Shown here: piece after piece, positions 32,789 through 42,359 of the stretch
Numbering within the stretch: position 1 is the first letter of the stretch
Layout of the letters: each line of letters starts with the position of its first letter
Source: Burkholderiales bacterium
Lineage (GTDB): Bacteria; Pseudomonadota; Gammaproteobacteria; Burkholderiales; Burkholderiaceae_C
Assembly (NCBI GenBank): GCA_016213205.1
Contig: JACRAZ010000090.1
Location: 96,849 to 160,848, forward strand
Length of the DNA: 64,000 nucleotides
Direction of reading: 5' to 3'
Notes under the pieces: model-generated
Told to the model about the DNA's origin: nothing
Database searches by the model: none
The model's input: the letters and a program-made list of their open reading frames with translations, nothing else
Program-made: the position numbers and the translations under genes

Positions 32789-32830
32789 GTTTACTGTAGC
32801 ATTCCATCCGCTACTGTTTTGGTAGCAAAC
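32789..32830. promoter_or_regulatory. Divergent promoter/operator region of the HxlR and CMD-family genes
   Basis: The 58-bp divergent gap is AT-rich for this genome. It contains the inverted repeat GCTAC-N7-GTAGC (32810-32826) and an outer GGTTT...AAACC pair. A candidate plus-strand promoter is TTTACT-16-TACTGT (32790-32817), and TACAGT (32793-32798) is a minus-strand -10 candidate. It is a likely binding site for the HxlR-type regulator by position. Confidence 0.45.
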
Positions 32831-32841
32831 CAGGACCCCCG

Positions 32842-33414
32842 ATGAACCGCATTCCGCCCGTGACCGCCCCCTACTCCGACGCGTTGGCGCAGCGCTTCGC
32901 CCGGCTGCTGCCGCCCGACATGACGCCGCCGGTGCTGTTTCGCGCCGTGGCGCGCAACGAGGGCCTGTTCAACCACATGGCCGACATCGGCCTGCTCGGC
33001 CCCACCGGCCTGCTGGACCGGCGCGTGCTGCCCCCGGCCGTGCGCGAGGCCCTGATCCTGCGCACCTGCCACGCCTGGGGCAACGCCTACGAGTGGCAGC
33101 TGCACGTGGGCACGATCTCCGCCCGCATGGGGCTGGACGAAGCGCAGATCGCCGACACCTGGCAGCCGGCGCCCGCCCCCAGGCTGTGGAGCGCGCAGAT
33201 GCTGGTGCTGTTCGAGCTGGTCGAGGCCCTGGTGGCGCGGCGGCCGGTGGACGACGCGCTGTTCTCCCGCCTGCGCGAGCAGGCCGACGACGCGCTGCTG
33301 ATCGAGGCCACGCAGCTCGTGGGCCTGTACTCGGGCGTGGCCATGCTGGCCGCGCTGATCCGGCCGGCGCCGGACGCCTATGCCGCGCCGCTGCCGCCGG
33401 TGAAAAAAGTGTGA
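32842..33414 (+). CDS. Carboxymuconolactone decarboxylase (AhpD-like) family protein
   Basis: A 190-residue all-helical protein. The family core RTCHAWGNAYEWQLH (74-88) contains Cys76, Glu84 and His88, but only one cysteine, so it lacks the AhpD Cys-x-x-Cys redox pair and is not expected to be a peroxidase partner. Members decarboxylate lactones or have unknown roles. It is divergent from an HxlR regulator that probably controls it. Its TGA coincides with the 3' end of the RNase P RNA gene on the other strand. Confidence 0.85.
   Translation: MNRIPPVTAPYSDALAQRFARLLPPDMTPPVLFRAVARNEGLFNHMADIGLLGPTGLLDRRVLPPAVREALILRTCHAWGNAYEWQLHVGTISARMGLDEAQIADTWQPAPAPRLWSAQMLVLFELVEALVARRPVDDALFSRLREQADDALLIEATQLVGLYSGVAMLAALIRPAPDAYAAPLPPVKKV
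33402..33410 (-). terminator. T-run terminator after RNase P RNA
   Basis: On the minus strand, the terminal P1 helix of the RNA (GCTTGCTTC pairing with the 5' GAAGCAGGC) is followed within four bases by a six-T run (33403-33408), the layout of a Rho-independent terminator. It lies within the last codons of the convergent CMD-family gene (Lys-Lys-Val). Confidence 0.6.
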
Positions 33415-33752
33415 AGCAAGCCGATAGGCCGGATTCTGTGCGGCGCCACCCTCTTGCGAAGGCGCGCCGTGACCGCCATTCCTCTGGGCCGGGGGTCACC
33501 CACCCGGCTCGATGCCACCTACCCGCCAGCTCCGCGGAGCCACATCAACGCTGGCCTATTTGGTGTTGCTGCGCGTAGAGATTGCCCGTTTCACCCGGGC
33601 CGGGGTCCGGGACCCCGGTCCGACTCGTCTCTGTTGCTCTGATCCTCACCTCACGGTGGACAGCCGTTAGCTGCTACGCCGCCCTGCGCAGTCCGGACCT
33701 TCCTCCAGGGCCACCTTTCGGTGCTTGCCCCAGCGGCGGCCTGGCCTGCTTC
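33413..33752 (-). ncRNA. rnpB: RNase P RNA (bacterial type A)
   Basis: About 340 nt on the minus strand. Conserved parts are all present in the usual order: the 5' end GAAGCAGGCC, then GGAGGAAGGTCCGGAC (33692-33707 region), CAACAGAGACGAG, GGTGAAACGG, CAACACCAAATAG, GCCCAGAGGAATGG, and the 3' end ACAGAATCCGGCCTATCGG matching the E. coli ACAGAACCCGGCTTATCGG. This is the catalytic subunit that matures tRNA 5' ends. End points are set by the P1 pairing and could shift by a few bases. Confidence 0.96.
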
Positions 33753-33760
33753 ACCGTGCG

Positions 33761-33766
33761 ATTATC
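33761..33766 (-). promoter_or_regulatory. Candidate -10 box of the rnpB promoter
   Basis: GATAAT on the minus strand, 8-9 bases before the predicted RNA 5' end, matches five of six consensus positions. No good -35 is visible at 17 bp. It lies 31 bp from the cysteine synthase ATG on the opposite strand, so the two promoters overlap. Confidence 0.5.
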
Positions 33767-33796
33767 ACGGCTTCACCGGAAAGGGACCGCACTGCC

Positions 33797-34711
<915 letters not shown>

Positions 34712-34718
34712 ACTGCCG

Positions 34719-35825
34719 ATGCCCGCGCCGCCCCACGGGCTGCAGATCGGCGCTGCGGCAGGCAGCGCCGCGCTCACGCCGGCCCAGAAGCGCTTCAACA
34801 CGCTGATCCGCAAGATCGACGAGGCCCGCCAGGCCCTGGCCGACTGGCAGGCGCAGATCCCGCTGTATCGGCAGCGCCACGCCCAACTGCTCGGCCCGCT
34901 GCTCACCGAGCTCACCGCGCTGCGCGAACGCTGGGTCGACCGGCTCGACAGCCTGCTTGCCGAGCCCGGCTGGTCCAAGGCCGACCGGGCCACGCTGCGC
35001 GCGCTGCTGTGCGACACCGTGGCCGAGCTGCTGGCCGACCAGGACCCGCCCGACCCGGCGTTGAAGGCCCTGTTCGACCGGCATGCCGAGGTCGACTACG
35101 ACACCGAGCAGCAGCAGGTGCGCCTGGCGATGAAGGACATGGTCGAAGCCATGACCGGCGTGGACCTGGGCGAGGCCCGCGACATCACCTCCGACGAGGA
35201 CTTGTATCAGCGGCTGGAGGCCGAGATGGCGGCCCAGGCCGCGCAGGCCCAGGCCCGCGAACAGGCCAAGGCAGCGCGCCGCAAGACCGGCGCCCAGGCC
35301 CGCCGCGAGGCCGAGGCGCAGGACGCGACGCAATCGGTGCGCGAGGTGTACCGCAGGCTGGCCAGCGCACTGCACCCCGACCGCGAAGCCGACCCCGCCC
35401 AGCAGGCCGCCAAGACCGCGCTGATGCAGCGCGCCAACCAGGCCTATGCGGCCAACGACCTGCTCTCGCTGCTGACGCTGCAGCTCGAGATCGAGCAGGT
35501 CGACGCCGACCACCTGGCGCGCGCCAGCGCCGCGCAGATCAAGCGCTACAACGCCATCCTGCAGGAGCAGCTTTCAGAACTGCAGCGCGAGCTCCTGCTC
35601 ACCGAAGAGGGCTTCCGGCACGAGGCAGGCCTCGAACCCGGCTGGGGCCTGAAGCCCGCCAAGCTGGGCGCGCTGGTCAAGACCCAGGCCCGGGACCTGA
35701 ACCTCCACCTGCGCAGGTTGCAGCACGACCTGCGCATGCTGGATGAACCGGCAATGGCCAAACGCTGGCTGAAGCTGGTGCGCCAGCATCAGCGCGAGGC
35801 GGAGGCGGACGCTCCGTTCATCTGA
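34719..35825 (+). CDS. J-domain-containing protein
   Basis: A 368-residue protein. Residues about 205-260 (SVREVYRRLASALHPDRE) contain the His-Pro-Asp tripeptide (219-221) of J-domains, which stimulate DnaK ATPase. Unlike DnaJ, the J-domain is internal and there is no Gly/Phe or zinc finger region. Flanking regions are long charged helices (Ala/Gln/Arg/Glu-rich 165-200; 270-368), probably coiled coil. It is 7 bp downstream of cysteine synthase and ends convergently with the next gene (8-bp overlap). Client unknown. Confidence 0.85.
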   Translation: MPAPPHGLQIGAAAGSAALTPAQKRFNTLIRKIDEARQALADWQAQIPLYRQRHAQLLGPLLTELTALRERWVDRLDSLLAEPGWSKADRATLRALLCDTVAELLADQDPPDPALKALFDRHAEVDYDTEQQQVRLAMKDMVEAMTGVDLGEARDITSDEDLYQRLEAEMAAQAAQAQAREQAKAARRKTGAQARREAEAQDATQSVREVYRRLASALHPDREADPAQQAAKTALMQRANQAYAANDLLSLLTLQLEIEQVDADHLARASAAQIKRYNAILQEQLSELQRELLLTEEGFRHEAGLEPGWGLKPAKLGALVKTQARDLNLHLRRLQHDLRMLDEPAMAKRWLKLVRQHQREAEADAPFI

Positions 35826-36519
35826 TCCGCGGCGGCCGGAACACCGCCGCATCGTCGTAGAACGCCGGGTCCTCGTTGGCGGGCCACCAGCCGGGCACGC
35901 CCAGCACCGGCAGCGGCGAAAAGGGCTTGGCGCGCCAGTGCTCGGCGCGCCATGCCAGGGCATCGCCCGCCAGCACATGTGCCGTCAGCGGCTTGCGCGG
36001 TGCACGCGCCAGTTGCTCCAGCAGCGCATGGCCGATGAGCGTGAGCCGCGCTTCGGCCCAGCGCGCGCGGTGGGCAACGAACGCGGCACGCCAGTCACGC
36101 GCCCGCAGTGCATCGCGCAGCACGGCGGGGGCTTCGAGCAAGGCGCCGTTTTCGTCGAACAAGGTCAGGGCATCACGCAGCGCACCGCGTTCGGGCCCGA
36201 TGCCACGGCGCCCGATCTCGTCGGCATGCAGGGCGTTCAGGCGCAGCTTCAGCGCCGGGGCCTGCAGCCACACCAGGCCGTTGAAGAAGTCGTGCAGGTT
36301 GTCGCGCGTGGGCACGCAGCCGGTGCGGGCGATGTAGGCCTCGTAGGCCTCGCCCGGCGGCAGGCAGTGCTGCGGCACGAAGCGCACCGGCGCCGCGCCG
36401 GCCTCGGCCAGTGCCTGGGCCACCGTGAGCCCGCCTTGCCTGGCGGCCCAGGCCCTGTCCAGCGCAGGCCGCAGCCAGGCAAAGCAGGGGTGCTCGGGCG
36501 CGGGCCCGAGCGCGTTCAC
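35818..36519 (-). CDS. DUF3025 domain protein
   Basis: A 233-residue cytoplasmic protein with the family's conserved block PTRDNLHDFFNGLVWL (about 70-85) followed by KLRLNALHADEIG, and an ending with LPVLGVPGWWPANEDPAFYD. The Asn-His-Asp cluster suggests a metal site, but no function is established. It is coupled to pyrC: the start overlaps the pyrC stop (ATGA). Confidence 0.88.
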   Translation of the reverse strand: MNALGPAPEHPCFAWLRPALDRAWAARQGGLTVAQALAEAGAAPVRFVPQHCLPPGEAYEAYIARTGCVPTRDNLHDFFNGLVWLQAPALKLRLNALHADEIGRRGIGPERGALRDALTLFDENGALLEAPAVLRDALRARDWRAAFVAHRARWAEARLTLIGHALLEQLARAPRKPLTAHVLAGDALAWRAEHWRAKPFSPLPVLGVPGWWPANEDPAFYDDAAVFRPPRIR

Positions 36520-37547
36520 ACCTGGCGCCAGGCCAGCGTTTCGCCGGCCCGCAGCGGCTTGAGCCGGGCGTCGCCGAAGGGCAGGCTCTCGGGCAGCGTG
36601 AAGGGCGATTTCTCCAGCGTCACCCGGCCCGTGTTGCGCGGCAGGCCGTAGAAGGCCGGGCCGTTGAAACTGGCAAAGGCTTCCAGCCGGTCCAGTGCGC
36701 CGGCGGCGTCGAAGGCCTCGGCATACAGCTCCAGTGCGCTCAGTGCAGTGAAGCAGCCGGCACCGCAGACCGAGGCTTCCTTCAGCGCCGCGGCATGCGG
36801 GGCCGAATCGGTGCCGAGGAAGAACCTGTCACTGCCCGAGGTGGCCGCGGCCACCAGTGCCTGGCGGTGCACTTCGCGCTTGAGCACCGGCAGGCAGTAG
36901 TAATGCGGCCGCAACCCGCCTTGGAACAGGGCGTTGCGGTTGTACAGCAGGTGGTGCGCGGTGACGGTGGCCGCCGTGTGCTCGCCGGCGCTCGCCACGT
37001 ACTGCGCGGCGTCCTGGGTGGTGATGTGCTCGAACACCACCTTGAGCGCGGGGAAGTCGCGCCGCAGGGGTTGCATCACGCGCTCGATGAACACGGCCTC
37101 GCGGTCGAACACGTCCACCGCCGGGTCGGTGACCTCGCCGTGCACCAGCAGCAGCATGCCTTCGCGCTGCATGGCCTCGAGCACCGGGTGGATGTGGCGG
37201 ATGTCGGTGACCCCGGCATCGCTGTTGGTGGTGGCCCCGGCCGGGTAGAGCTTGGCGGCCACGATGCCGGCCGCGCGGGCGCGGCGGATCTCGTCGGGCG
37301 GCAGGCGGTCGGTGAGGTACAGCGTCATCAGCGGCTGGAAGTCGCTGCCGGCGGGCAGCGCGGCGAGCACGCGGTCGCGGTAGGCCAGCGCCGCCTCGGT
37401 GCTGGTGACCGGCGGCTTCAGGTTCGGCATGATGATGGCGCGGCCGAACTGGCGTGCGGTGTGCGGCAGCACTGCCGCCAGCGCGGCGCCATCGCGCACG
37501 TGCAGGTGCCAGTCGTCGGGGCGGGTGAGGGTCAGGCGCTGGGTCAT
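36516..37547 (-). CDS. pyrC: Dihydroorotase
   Basis: PyrC, 343 residues, a zinc amidohydrolase of pyrimidine synthesis. WHLHVRDG (13-20) holds the first metal ligands His14 and His16; the KLYPAGATTNSDAGV segment (about 100-114) carries the carbamylated lysine; HITTQDAAQYV and the final metal Asp in FFLGTDSAPHA (about 246-256) are present. The length is that of type II (E. coli-like) enzymes. The start ATG at 37547 was chosen over the longer frame. Confidence 0.97.
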   Translation of the reverse strand: MTQRLTLTRPDDWHLHVRDGAALAAVLPHTARQFGRAIIMPNLKPPVTSTEAALAYRDRVLAALPAGSDFQPLMTLYLTDRLPPDEIRRARAAGIVAAKLYPAGATTNSDAGVTDIRHIHPVLEAMQREGMLLLVHGEVTDPAVDVFDREAVFIERVMQPLRRDFPALKVVFEHITTQDAAQYVASAGEHTAATVTAHHLLYNRNALFQGGLRPHYYCLPVLKREVHRQALVAAATSGSDRFFLGTDSAPHAAALKEASVCGAGCFTALSALELYAEAFDAAGALDRLEAFASFNGPAFYGLPRNTGRVTLEKSPFTLPESLPFGDARLKPLRAGETLAWRQV

Positions 37548-37612
37548 GCAGGGATTTTCGCACCCGCCTGCGCCACGACCGGCAAGCGCCAGCGGCCGGG
37601 CCGCCCCGCGGC

Positions 37613-38521
37613 TCAGCCCTGCTTGAGGAACTCCCACAAGGCCTGCGCGGCCGGCTTGGCATGGCGCGCCACTTCGGGCCGCTCGCGGTAGATGCGCACC
37701 TCCATCGTGAGCTCGCCCACGCCGGCGGGGGCGGCGGGCACCAGGCGGCGCGCCTTGAGCTCCTTGCGCACCGAGCTGGCGGGCAGGAAGGCCAGGCCGT
37801 GGCCTTCCAGCGCCATGGCCTTCAGGCCCTCGGCCATGTCGGTCTCGTAGAGTGTTTCCAGCGTGGGGGGCGCGGGCATCTGGCGGATGATCTGCTCGAC
37901 CATGTGGCCCATGTATGCACCCGAGGCATAGGCCAGCAGCGGCACCGGGCCGCTGCCCCCCAGGCGGAACAGCGGCTGGCCGGCGGGGTCGGCCTTGGCG
38001 TAGGCGGCCAGCGTCTCCTGGCCGAGCGAGAGCATCTCGTAGCGGTCCGGGCTCAGCTGCAAGGGCTGCGAGGCATGGTGGTAGGCGATCAGCAAGTCGC
38101 AGCCGCCTTCGGTGAGGCGCAGCACTGCGTCGTGCACGTTCAAGGCGATCAGGCGTGACTTCACCGAACCGAAGCGGCCGCGCAGCTCCATCAGCCAGTG
38201 CGGAAAGAAGGTGAAGGCCAGCGTGTGCGGCACCGCGAACTCGATCACGTCCTGCCCGCTGGCCCGGTGCGAGCGCATCAGGTTGCGTGCCGATTGCAGC
38301 GCCGTGAGGATTTCCAGCGCCTGCGCGTGCAGGGTCTCGCCGGCGGAGGTCAACCGCGTGGGGTAGGACGAACGGTCGACCAGGTCAACACCGGCCCAGG
38401 CTTCGAGTGCCTGGATGCGACGCGAAAACGCCGGCTGTGTGACATGCCGTAACTGCGCGGAGCGCGAGAAGCTGCGCGTTTCCGCCAGGCTGACGAAGTC
38501 TTCGAGCCACTTGGTCTCCAC
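37613..38521 (-). CDS. LysR family transcriptional regulator
   Basis: A 302-residue LysR protein, starting at a GTG (38521) because WLEDFVSLAETRSFSRSAQL, the start of the DNA-binding helix-turn-helix, follows directly. The rest is a type 2 periplasmic-binding-like effector domain. No ATG fits in frame. It is divergent from the PEP-CTERM gene across about 200 bp, which makes that gene a possible target, and it is 65 bp downstream of nothing related. Effector unknown. Confidence 0.9.
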   Translation of the reverse strand: METKWLEDFVSLAETRSFSRSAQLRHVTQPAFSRRIQALEAWAGVDLVDRSSYPTRLTSAGETLHAQALEILTALQSARNLMRSHRASGQDVIEFAVPHTLAFTFFPHWLMELRGRFGSVKSRLIALNVHDAVLRLTEGGCDLLIAYHHASQPLQLSPDRYEMLSLGQETLAAYAKADPAGQPLFRLGGSGPVPLLAYASGAYMGHMVEQIIRQMPAPPTLETLYETDMAEGLKAMALEGHGLAFLPASSVRKELKARRLVPAAPAGVGELTMEVRIYRERPEVARHAKPAAQALWEFLKQG

Positions 38522-38719
38522 GCCGCCCAGTGTAGCGGCCACCTTCGGGACAGATTCCGACCACTGCTTTGAGGGGCAGGCGATGAAGAACCCCCTCAAA
38601 CGGAGGGGCGCGCACCCTCGGGAGAGCCGCGCTGCTTCGCTACAGTCTGGTGCATCGGGTTCGGTCACACTGCCGCATTGGTGCCGTGCCGGTCCGATCA
38701 ACCAGCCAGGACACAGAAC

Positions 38720-39313
38720 ATGTCGATCTCCCTGCGTTCCCTGATTTCCGCTGCCGTGCTGGCAGTGGGCCTGCCGATGGCAGCCCACGCGGGCCAGGTG
38801 CTGCTCAACTTCAACTCGCTGCCCGTGGGCCAGATCCTGGACTCCCAGTACAACGACCTGGCGCACGGCTTCACCACCTTCGGCAACGATGCGGTGAGCA
38901 AGGGGTCGGTGGGCGCCGGCAAGGACGGCACCAACGGCGGCGTCGTCGACAGCACCGGTGCCGTGGCCATGACGGTGGGTGACGGCTTCACCTCGATCAA
39001 CTTCGACTACATCTGGCAGGGTGGCAGCGCCACCGGCGGCGCCTCGATCTTCATCTTCGACGCGTTCGACAACCAGTTGGCCCAGATCGCACTGAGCCCC
39101 TCGGCTGACTGGAGCCATGCCTCCTTCACCGAGCAGCAACTGGGCAGCGAAGGCAGCCGGGTCGTCTTCATGGGCCCGGCCGGCGCAGTGGCGTTCGACA
39201 ACATCTCGTTCGACACCGGTGCCACCACCAACGTGCCGGAGCCGGCCAGCGCCGCGCTGATCGCCCTGGCCCTGGCGGCCGCCGCCTCGACCGCACGCCG
39301 CCGCAAGGCCTGA
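38720..39313 (+). CDS. PEP-CTERM sorting-signal exported protein
   Basis: A 197-residue exported protein: signal peptide 1-23 (cleavage after AHA), a beta-rich body of about 140 residues, and a C-terminal VPEPASAALIALALAAAAS + RRRK tail, the Pro-Glu-Pro motif, hydrophobic helix and basic end that define the PEP-CTERM signal. Such proteins are processed by exosortase EpsH/XrtA and usually accompany exopolysaccharide production. None of those genes is in the window. The body resembles small extracellular proteins with Ala/Gly-rich repeats but no named domain. Confidence 0.9.
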   Translation: MSISLRSLISAAVLAVGLPMAAHAGQVLLNFNSLPVGQILDSQYNDLAHGFTTFGNDAVSKGSVGAGKDGTNGGVVDSTGAVAMTVGDGFTSINFDYIWQGGSATGGASIFIFDAFDNQLAQIALSPSADWSHASFTEQQLGSEGSRVVFMGPAGAVAFDNISFDTGATTNVPEPASAALIALALAAAASTARRRKA

Positions 39314-39337
39314 GCGGGCCCGTCGCCCCCCCCAGCC

Positions 39338-39360
39338 GATGCCCGCCGCGTGCGGGCATC
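39338..39360 (+). terminator. Terminator-like hairpin after the PEP-CTERM gene
   Basis: GATGCCCGC-CGCGT-GCGGGCATC forms a perfect 9-bp stem and is followed by GTCGTTTCTG. It is 25 bp after the stop codon. A second hairpin GGCCCGC...GCGGGCC with TTGTT follows at 39374-39391, in front of the convergent ABC transporter's stop codon. Confidence 0.6.
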
Positions 39361-39396
39361 GTCGTTTCTGCAGGCCCGCCGTCGTGCGGGCCTTGT

Positions 39397-41205
39397 TCAT
39401 TGCTGTGCCGCCTGCTGCAGCCGCCACATGCGCGCGTAGGGCCCGTCGGCCGCCAGCAGCTCGGCATGGTGGCCGCACTCCACCACGCGGCCGGCCTCGA
39501 GCACGACGATCTGGTGGGCATCCACCACCGTGGACAGGCGGTGCGCGATGACCAGGGCCGTCTTGCCCTGCGCCGCACTGCGCAGCTCGGCCTGGATCGC
39601 GCGCTCGTTGGCCGAATCCAGCGCCGAGGTGGCCTCGTCGAAGATCAGGATCGGCGGGTTCTTCAGCAGCGTGCGCGCGATTGCCACGCGCTGCTTCTCG
39701 CCCCCGGAGAGCTTGAGCCCGCGCTCGCCCACCATGGTGTCGTAGCCCTGGGGCGTGGCGGCGATGAAGTCATGGATGTGGGCCGCGCGCGCCGCCGCCT
39801 CCACCTCGGCCGGGGTGGCGCCGGCCCGGCCGTAGCCGATGTTGTAGCCCACCGTGTCGTTAAACAGCACCGTGTCCTGCGGCACGATGCCGATGGCGCG
39901 CCGCAGGCTGGCCTGGGTGACCTGGCGGATGTCCTGGCCGTCGATCGTGATGCGGCCGCCGCCCACGTCGTAGAAGCGGTAGAGCAGCCGCGCGAGCGTG
40001 CTCTTGCCCGCGCCCGAAGGGCCGACCACCGCCACCGTCTTGCCCGCGGGGATCTCGAAGCTCAGGTCGTGCAGGATCGGCCGCTTCGGGTCGTAGGCGA
40101 AGCTCACCTGCTCGAAGCGCACGGTGCCTTCGCGCACCTGGAGCTCGGGCGCGCCGGGCGCGTCGGCCACCTCGCGTTCGCGTTCGAGCAGGCCGAACAT
40201 CTTGTCCAGGTCGGTCAGGCTCTGCTTGATCTCGCGGTACAGCACGCCCAGGAAGTTCAGCGGCACATACAGCTGGATCAGGAAGGCGTTCACCATCACC
40301 AGATCGCCCAGCGTCAGCCGGCCCTCCACCACCCCCTGCGTGGCACGCCAGAGCATCGCCACCAGGCTCAGCGCGATGATGAGCTGCTGCCCCGTGTTCA
40401 GCATCGACAGCGTGGTCTGCGACTTCACCTGCGCGCGGCGGAAGGCCTCCAGCCCTTCGTCGTAGCGGTGCGCCTCCAGGTCCTCGTTGTTGAAGTACTT
40501 GACGGTCTCGTAGTTCAGCAGTGCGTCGATCGCGCGGGTGTGCGCCTTCGAATCGAGTTCGTTCATCTCGCGCCGGAACCGGTTGCGCCACTCGGTCACC
40601 GACACCGTGTAGGCGATGTAGGCCACCAGCGCGGTGAGCGTGATCCACACATAGCCCATGTCGAAGCGCCAGCCCAGCACCGTGAGCACCAGCGCCACCT
40701 CCACCAGCGTGGGCAGGATGCTGTAGAGCGAGTACGACACCAGCGACTGCAGCGCCCGCGAGCCGCGCTCGATGTCGCGCGAGAGGCCGCCGGTCTGGCG
40801 CTCGAGGTGGAAACGCAGGCTCAGCGCATGCAGGTGCCGGAACACCTCCAGCGCGATCTGGCGCGAGGCCCCGAAGGACACCTTGGCGAACACCAGTTCA
40901 CGCAGCTCGGTGAACAGCGAGGTGCTCAGCCGCAGCCCCGCGTACGCCAGCAGCAGGCCCACGGGCACCACCAGCAGCGCGCGCGGATCGCCGGGCTTGA
41001 GGTCGAGCGTGTCGACCAGGTGCTTCAGCAGCACCGGCACGCCCACATTGGCAATCTTGGCCGCCAGCAGGAAACAAAGCGCCACCCCCACGCGCCAGCG
41101 GTAGCGCCACAGGTAGGGCAGCAGCTTGTTCAGCGTCTGCCAGTCGGAGCGGACGGCCGCGGCGGGGCCGGCATCGGGCAGGGGCAAGGCGGTGGAGCGG
41201 CGCAT
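39397..41205 (-). CDS. Atm1/HMT1-type ABC exporter (fused permease-ATPase)
   Basis: A 602-residue half-transporter: six membrane helices (about 40-340) then an ATPase with Walker A GPSGAGKST (about 405-413), signature LSGGEKQR and Walker B ILIFDEATSALD. The loop with NYETVKYFNNEDLEAHRYDE is the hallmark of the Atm1/ABCB7/HMT1 group, which exports glutathione- or sulfur-linked and metal-conjugated substrates. It probably acts as a homodimer in the inner membrane. Divergent from the thioesterase gene. Substrate is inferred only. Confidence 0.9.
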   Translation of the reverse strand: MRRSTALPLPDAGPAAAVRSDWQTLNKLLPYLWRYRWRVGVALCFLLAAKIANVGVPVLLKHLVDTLDLKPGDPRALLVVPVGLLLAYAGLRLSTSLFTELRELVFAKVSFGASRQIALEVFRHLHALSLRFHLERQTGGLSRDIERGSRALQSLVSYSLYSILPTLVEVALVLTVLGWRFDMGYVWITLTALVAYIAYTVSVTEWRNRFRREMNELDSKAHTRAIDALLNYETVKYFNNEDLEAHRYDEGLEAFRRAQVKSQTTLSMLNTGQQLIIALSLVAMLWRATQGVVEGRLTLGDLVMVNAFLIQLYVPLNFLGVLYREIKQSLTDLDKMFGLLEREREVADAPGAPELQVREGTVRFEQVSFAYDPKRPILHDLSFEIPAGKTVAVVGPSGAGKSTLARLLYRFYDVGGGRITIDGQDIRQVTQASLRRAIGIVPQDTVLFNDTVGYNIGYGRAGATPAEVEAAARAAHIHDFIAATPQGYDTMVGERGLKLSGGEKQRVAIARTLLKNPPILIFDEATSALDSANERAIQAELRSAAQGKTALVIAHRLSTVVDAHQIVVLEAGRVVECGHHAELLAADGPYARMWRLQQAAQQ

Positions 41206-41295
41206 CAGCGGGCGATCAGGGCGGGGGTTCGGCCAGGGCGGGCGTGGAAGAATGGACCGGATGTGTGCAACAGCAGCCCTCCGGAGGTGAAGCCG

Positions 41296-41727
41296 ATGAC
41301 CGACGCCACAAGCCCGCAGCAGCGGCCCTCGCTCACCGGCCCCCTGAGTTTGCCCGACGGCAGCGAGCTGGTGATGCGCGTGATGCCGATGCCCGCCGAC
41401 GTGAACGGCAATGGCGACATCTTCGGTGGCTGGTTGATGGCCCAGGTGGACCTGGCCGGCTCGGTGCTGCCGGCGCGCATCGCCAAGGGCCGCATCGCCA
41501 CCGTGGCGGTGAACCAGTTCATCTTCAAGCAGCCGGTGTCGGTGGGTGACCTGGTGAGCTTCTATGCCCGCATCGACCGCATCGGCAACACCTCGATCAC
41601 CGTGCACGTGGAGGTGTTCGCCGAGCGCAACCCGGCCGAGCTGCAGGTGGTGAAGGTGACCGACGCCAACCTCACCTACGTGGCCATCGACAACGAGGGC
41701 AAGCCGCGGCCGGTGCCCAGGGCCTGA
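41296..41727 (+). CDS. Acyl-CoA thioesterase (hotdog fold, YciA-like)
   Basis: A 143-residue hotdog thioesterase. The catalytic region NGNGDIFGGWLMAQVDLAGS (about 38-57), with Asn and Asp in positions typical of YciA/BACH members, and FKQPVSVGDLVSFYARI (about 78-94) are clear. A strong GGAGGT Shine-Dalgarno lies at 41283-41288, fixing the start. These enzymes hydrolyse short to medium acyl-CoA. A beta-oxidation operon is nearby but on the other strand. Confidence 0.92.
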   Translation: MTDATSPQQRPSLTGPLSLPDGSELVMRVMPMPADVNGNGDIFGGWLMAQVDLAGSVLPARIAKGRIATVAVNQFIFKQPVSVGDLVSFYARIDRIGNTSITVHVEVFAERNPAELQVVKVTDANLTYVAIDNEGKPRPVPRA

Positions 41728-41770
41728 CGCCCCCCCCGAACGGCCCGGCCGGCCCGGGGCCGGGGCGGCG

Positions 41771-42295
41771 CTACAGCGGGATCTGGTAGGCCTGCTCCAC
41801 CAGCCGCTGCAGGCGCCGGTCGTCCTGCTCCAGGCGATCGAGGTCGCGCTTGATGCGCTTGGCCTCGTCGGCGCTGGTCTCCTTCTTGGCCAGCTGGTCG
41901 GTGAGTTCGCGGCGGCGCTTGCGGTTCTCGTCCTGCAGCTTCTTCAGGCCGTGGATCTGCCGGCCGACCTCGTAGCCGCGCAGAAAGCCTGCCTCGGCCG
42001 GCCCGCTGCAGACGTGGTGGTACGTGGCGCCCTCCACCCCCTTGCTGCGGCCCACGGTGGGCTGGCAGTAGCTCAGCAGGCCCTGCTGGCGACCCCGCTC
42101 GTAGGCGGGCGCATTGGGCACGATGCCGAATTCGCCGCAGGCCTTGGCGTGTTCGTGCAGTCGGCTGGCGGCCCAGCCGGCGGCACCGTCGCGCTGGCCC
42201 ACCTCCACCCAGTTGGCGGTGCGGCATTGCTGGTCGGTCATCGTGGCGCAGCCGGCCAGGCCGGCCAGGGCCGCCAGCAGTGCAGGCGTTCTCAT
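41771..42295 (-). CDS. DUF2799 lipoprotein
   Basis: A 174-residue lipoprotein: lipobox LAGC (Cys15), then the DUF2799 features CRTANWVEVGQRDGAAGW (about 24-41), CGEFGIVPNAPAYERGR and YCQPTVGRSKGVEGATYHHVC, with four cysteines spaced for disulfides in the periplasm. The last 60 residues form a charged coiled-coil. It is the last gene of the minus-strand block. Function unknown. Confidence 0.85.
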   Translation of the reverse strand: MRTPALLAALAGLAGCATMTDQQCRTANWVEVGQRDGAAGWAASRLHEHAKACGEFGIVPNAPAYERGRQQGLLSYCQPTVGRSKGVEGATYHHVCSGPAEAGFLRGYEVGRQIHGLKKLQDENRKRRRELTDQLAKKETSADEAKRIKRDLDRLEQDDRRLQRLVEQAYQIPL

Positions 42296-42359
42296 CGTTC
42301 GCTGCTCCTCGTCGCCTCGGGGGGGCTGCCCGGCATCATAGGCCGGGCGTCTGCCGGCT

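Noticed and set aside
32842..33414. AhpD-type peroxidase partner
   Set aside because: Only one cysteine is in the active-site helix, so the Cys-x-x-Cys redox pair is missing.
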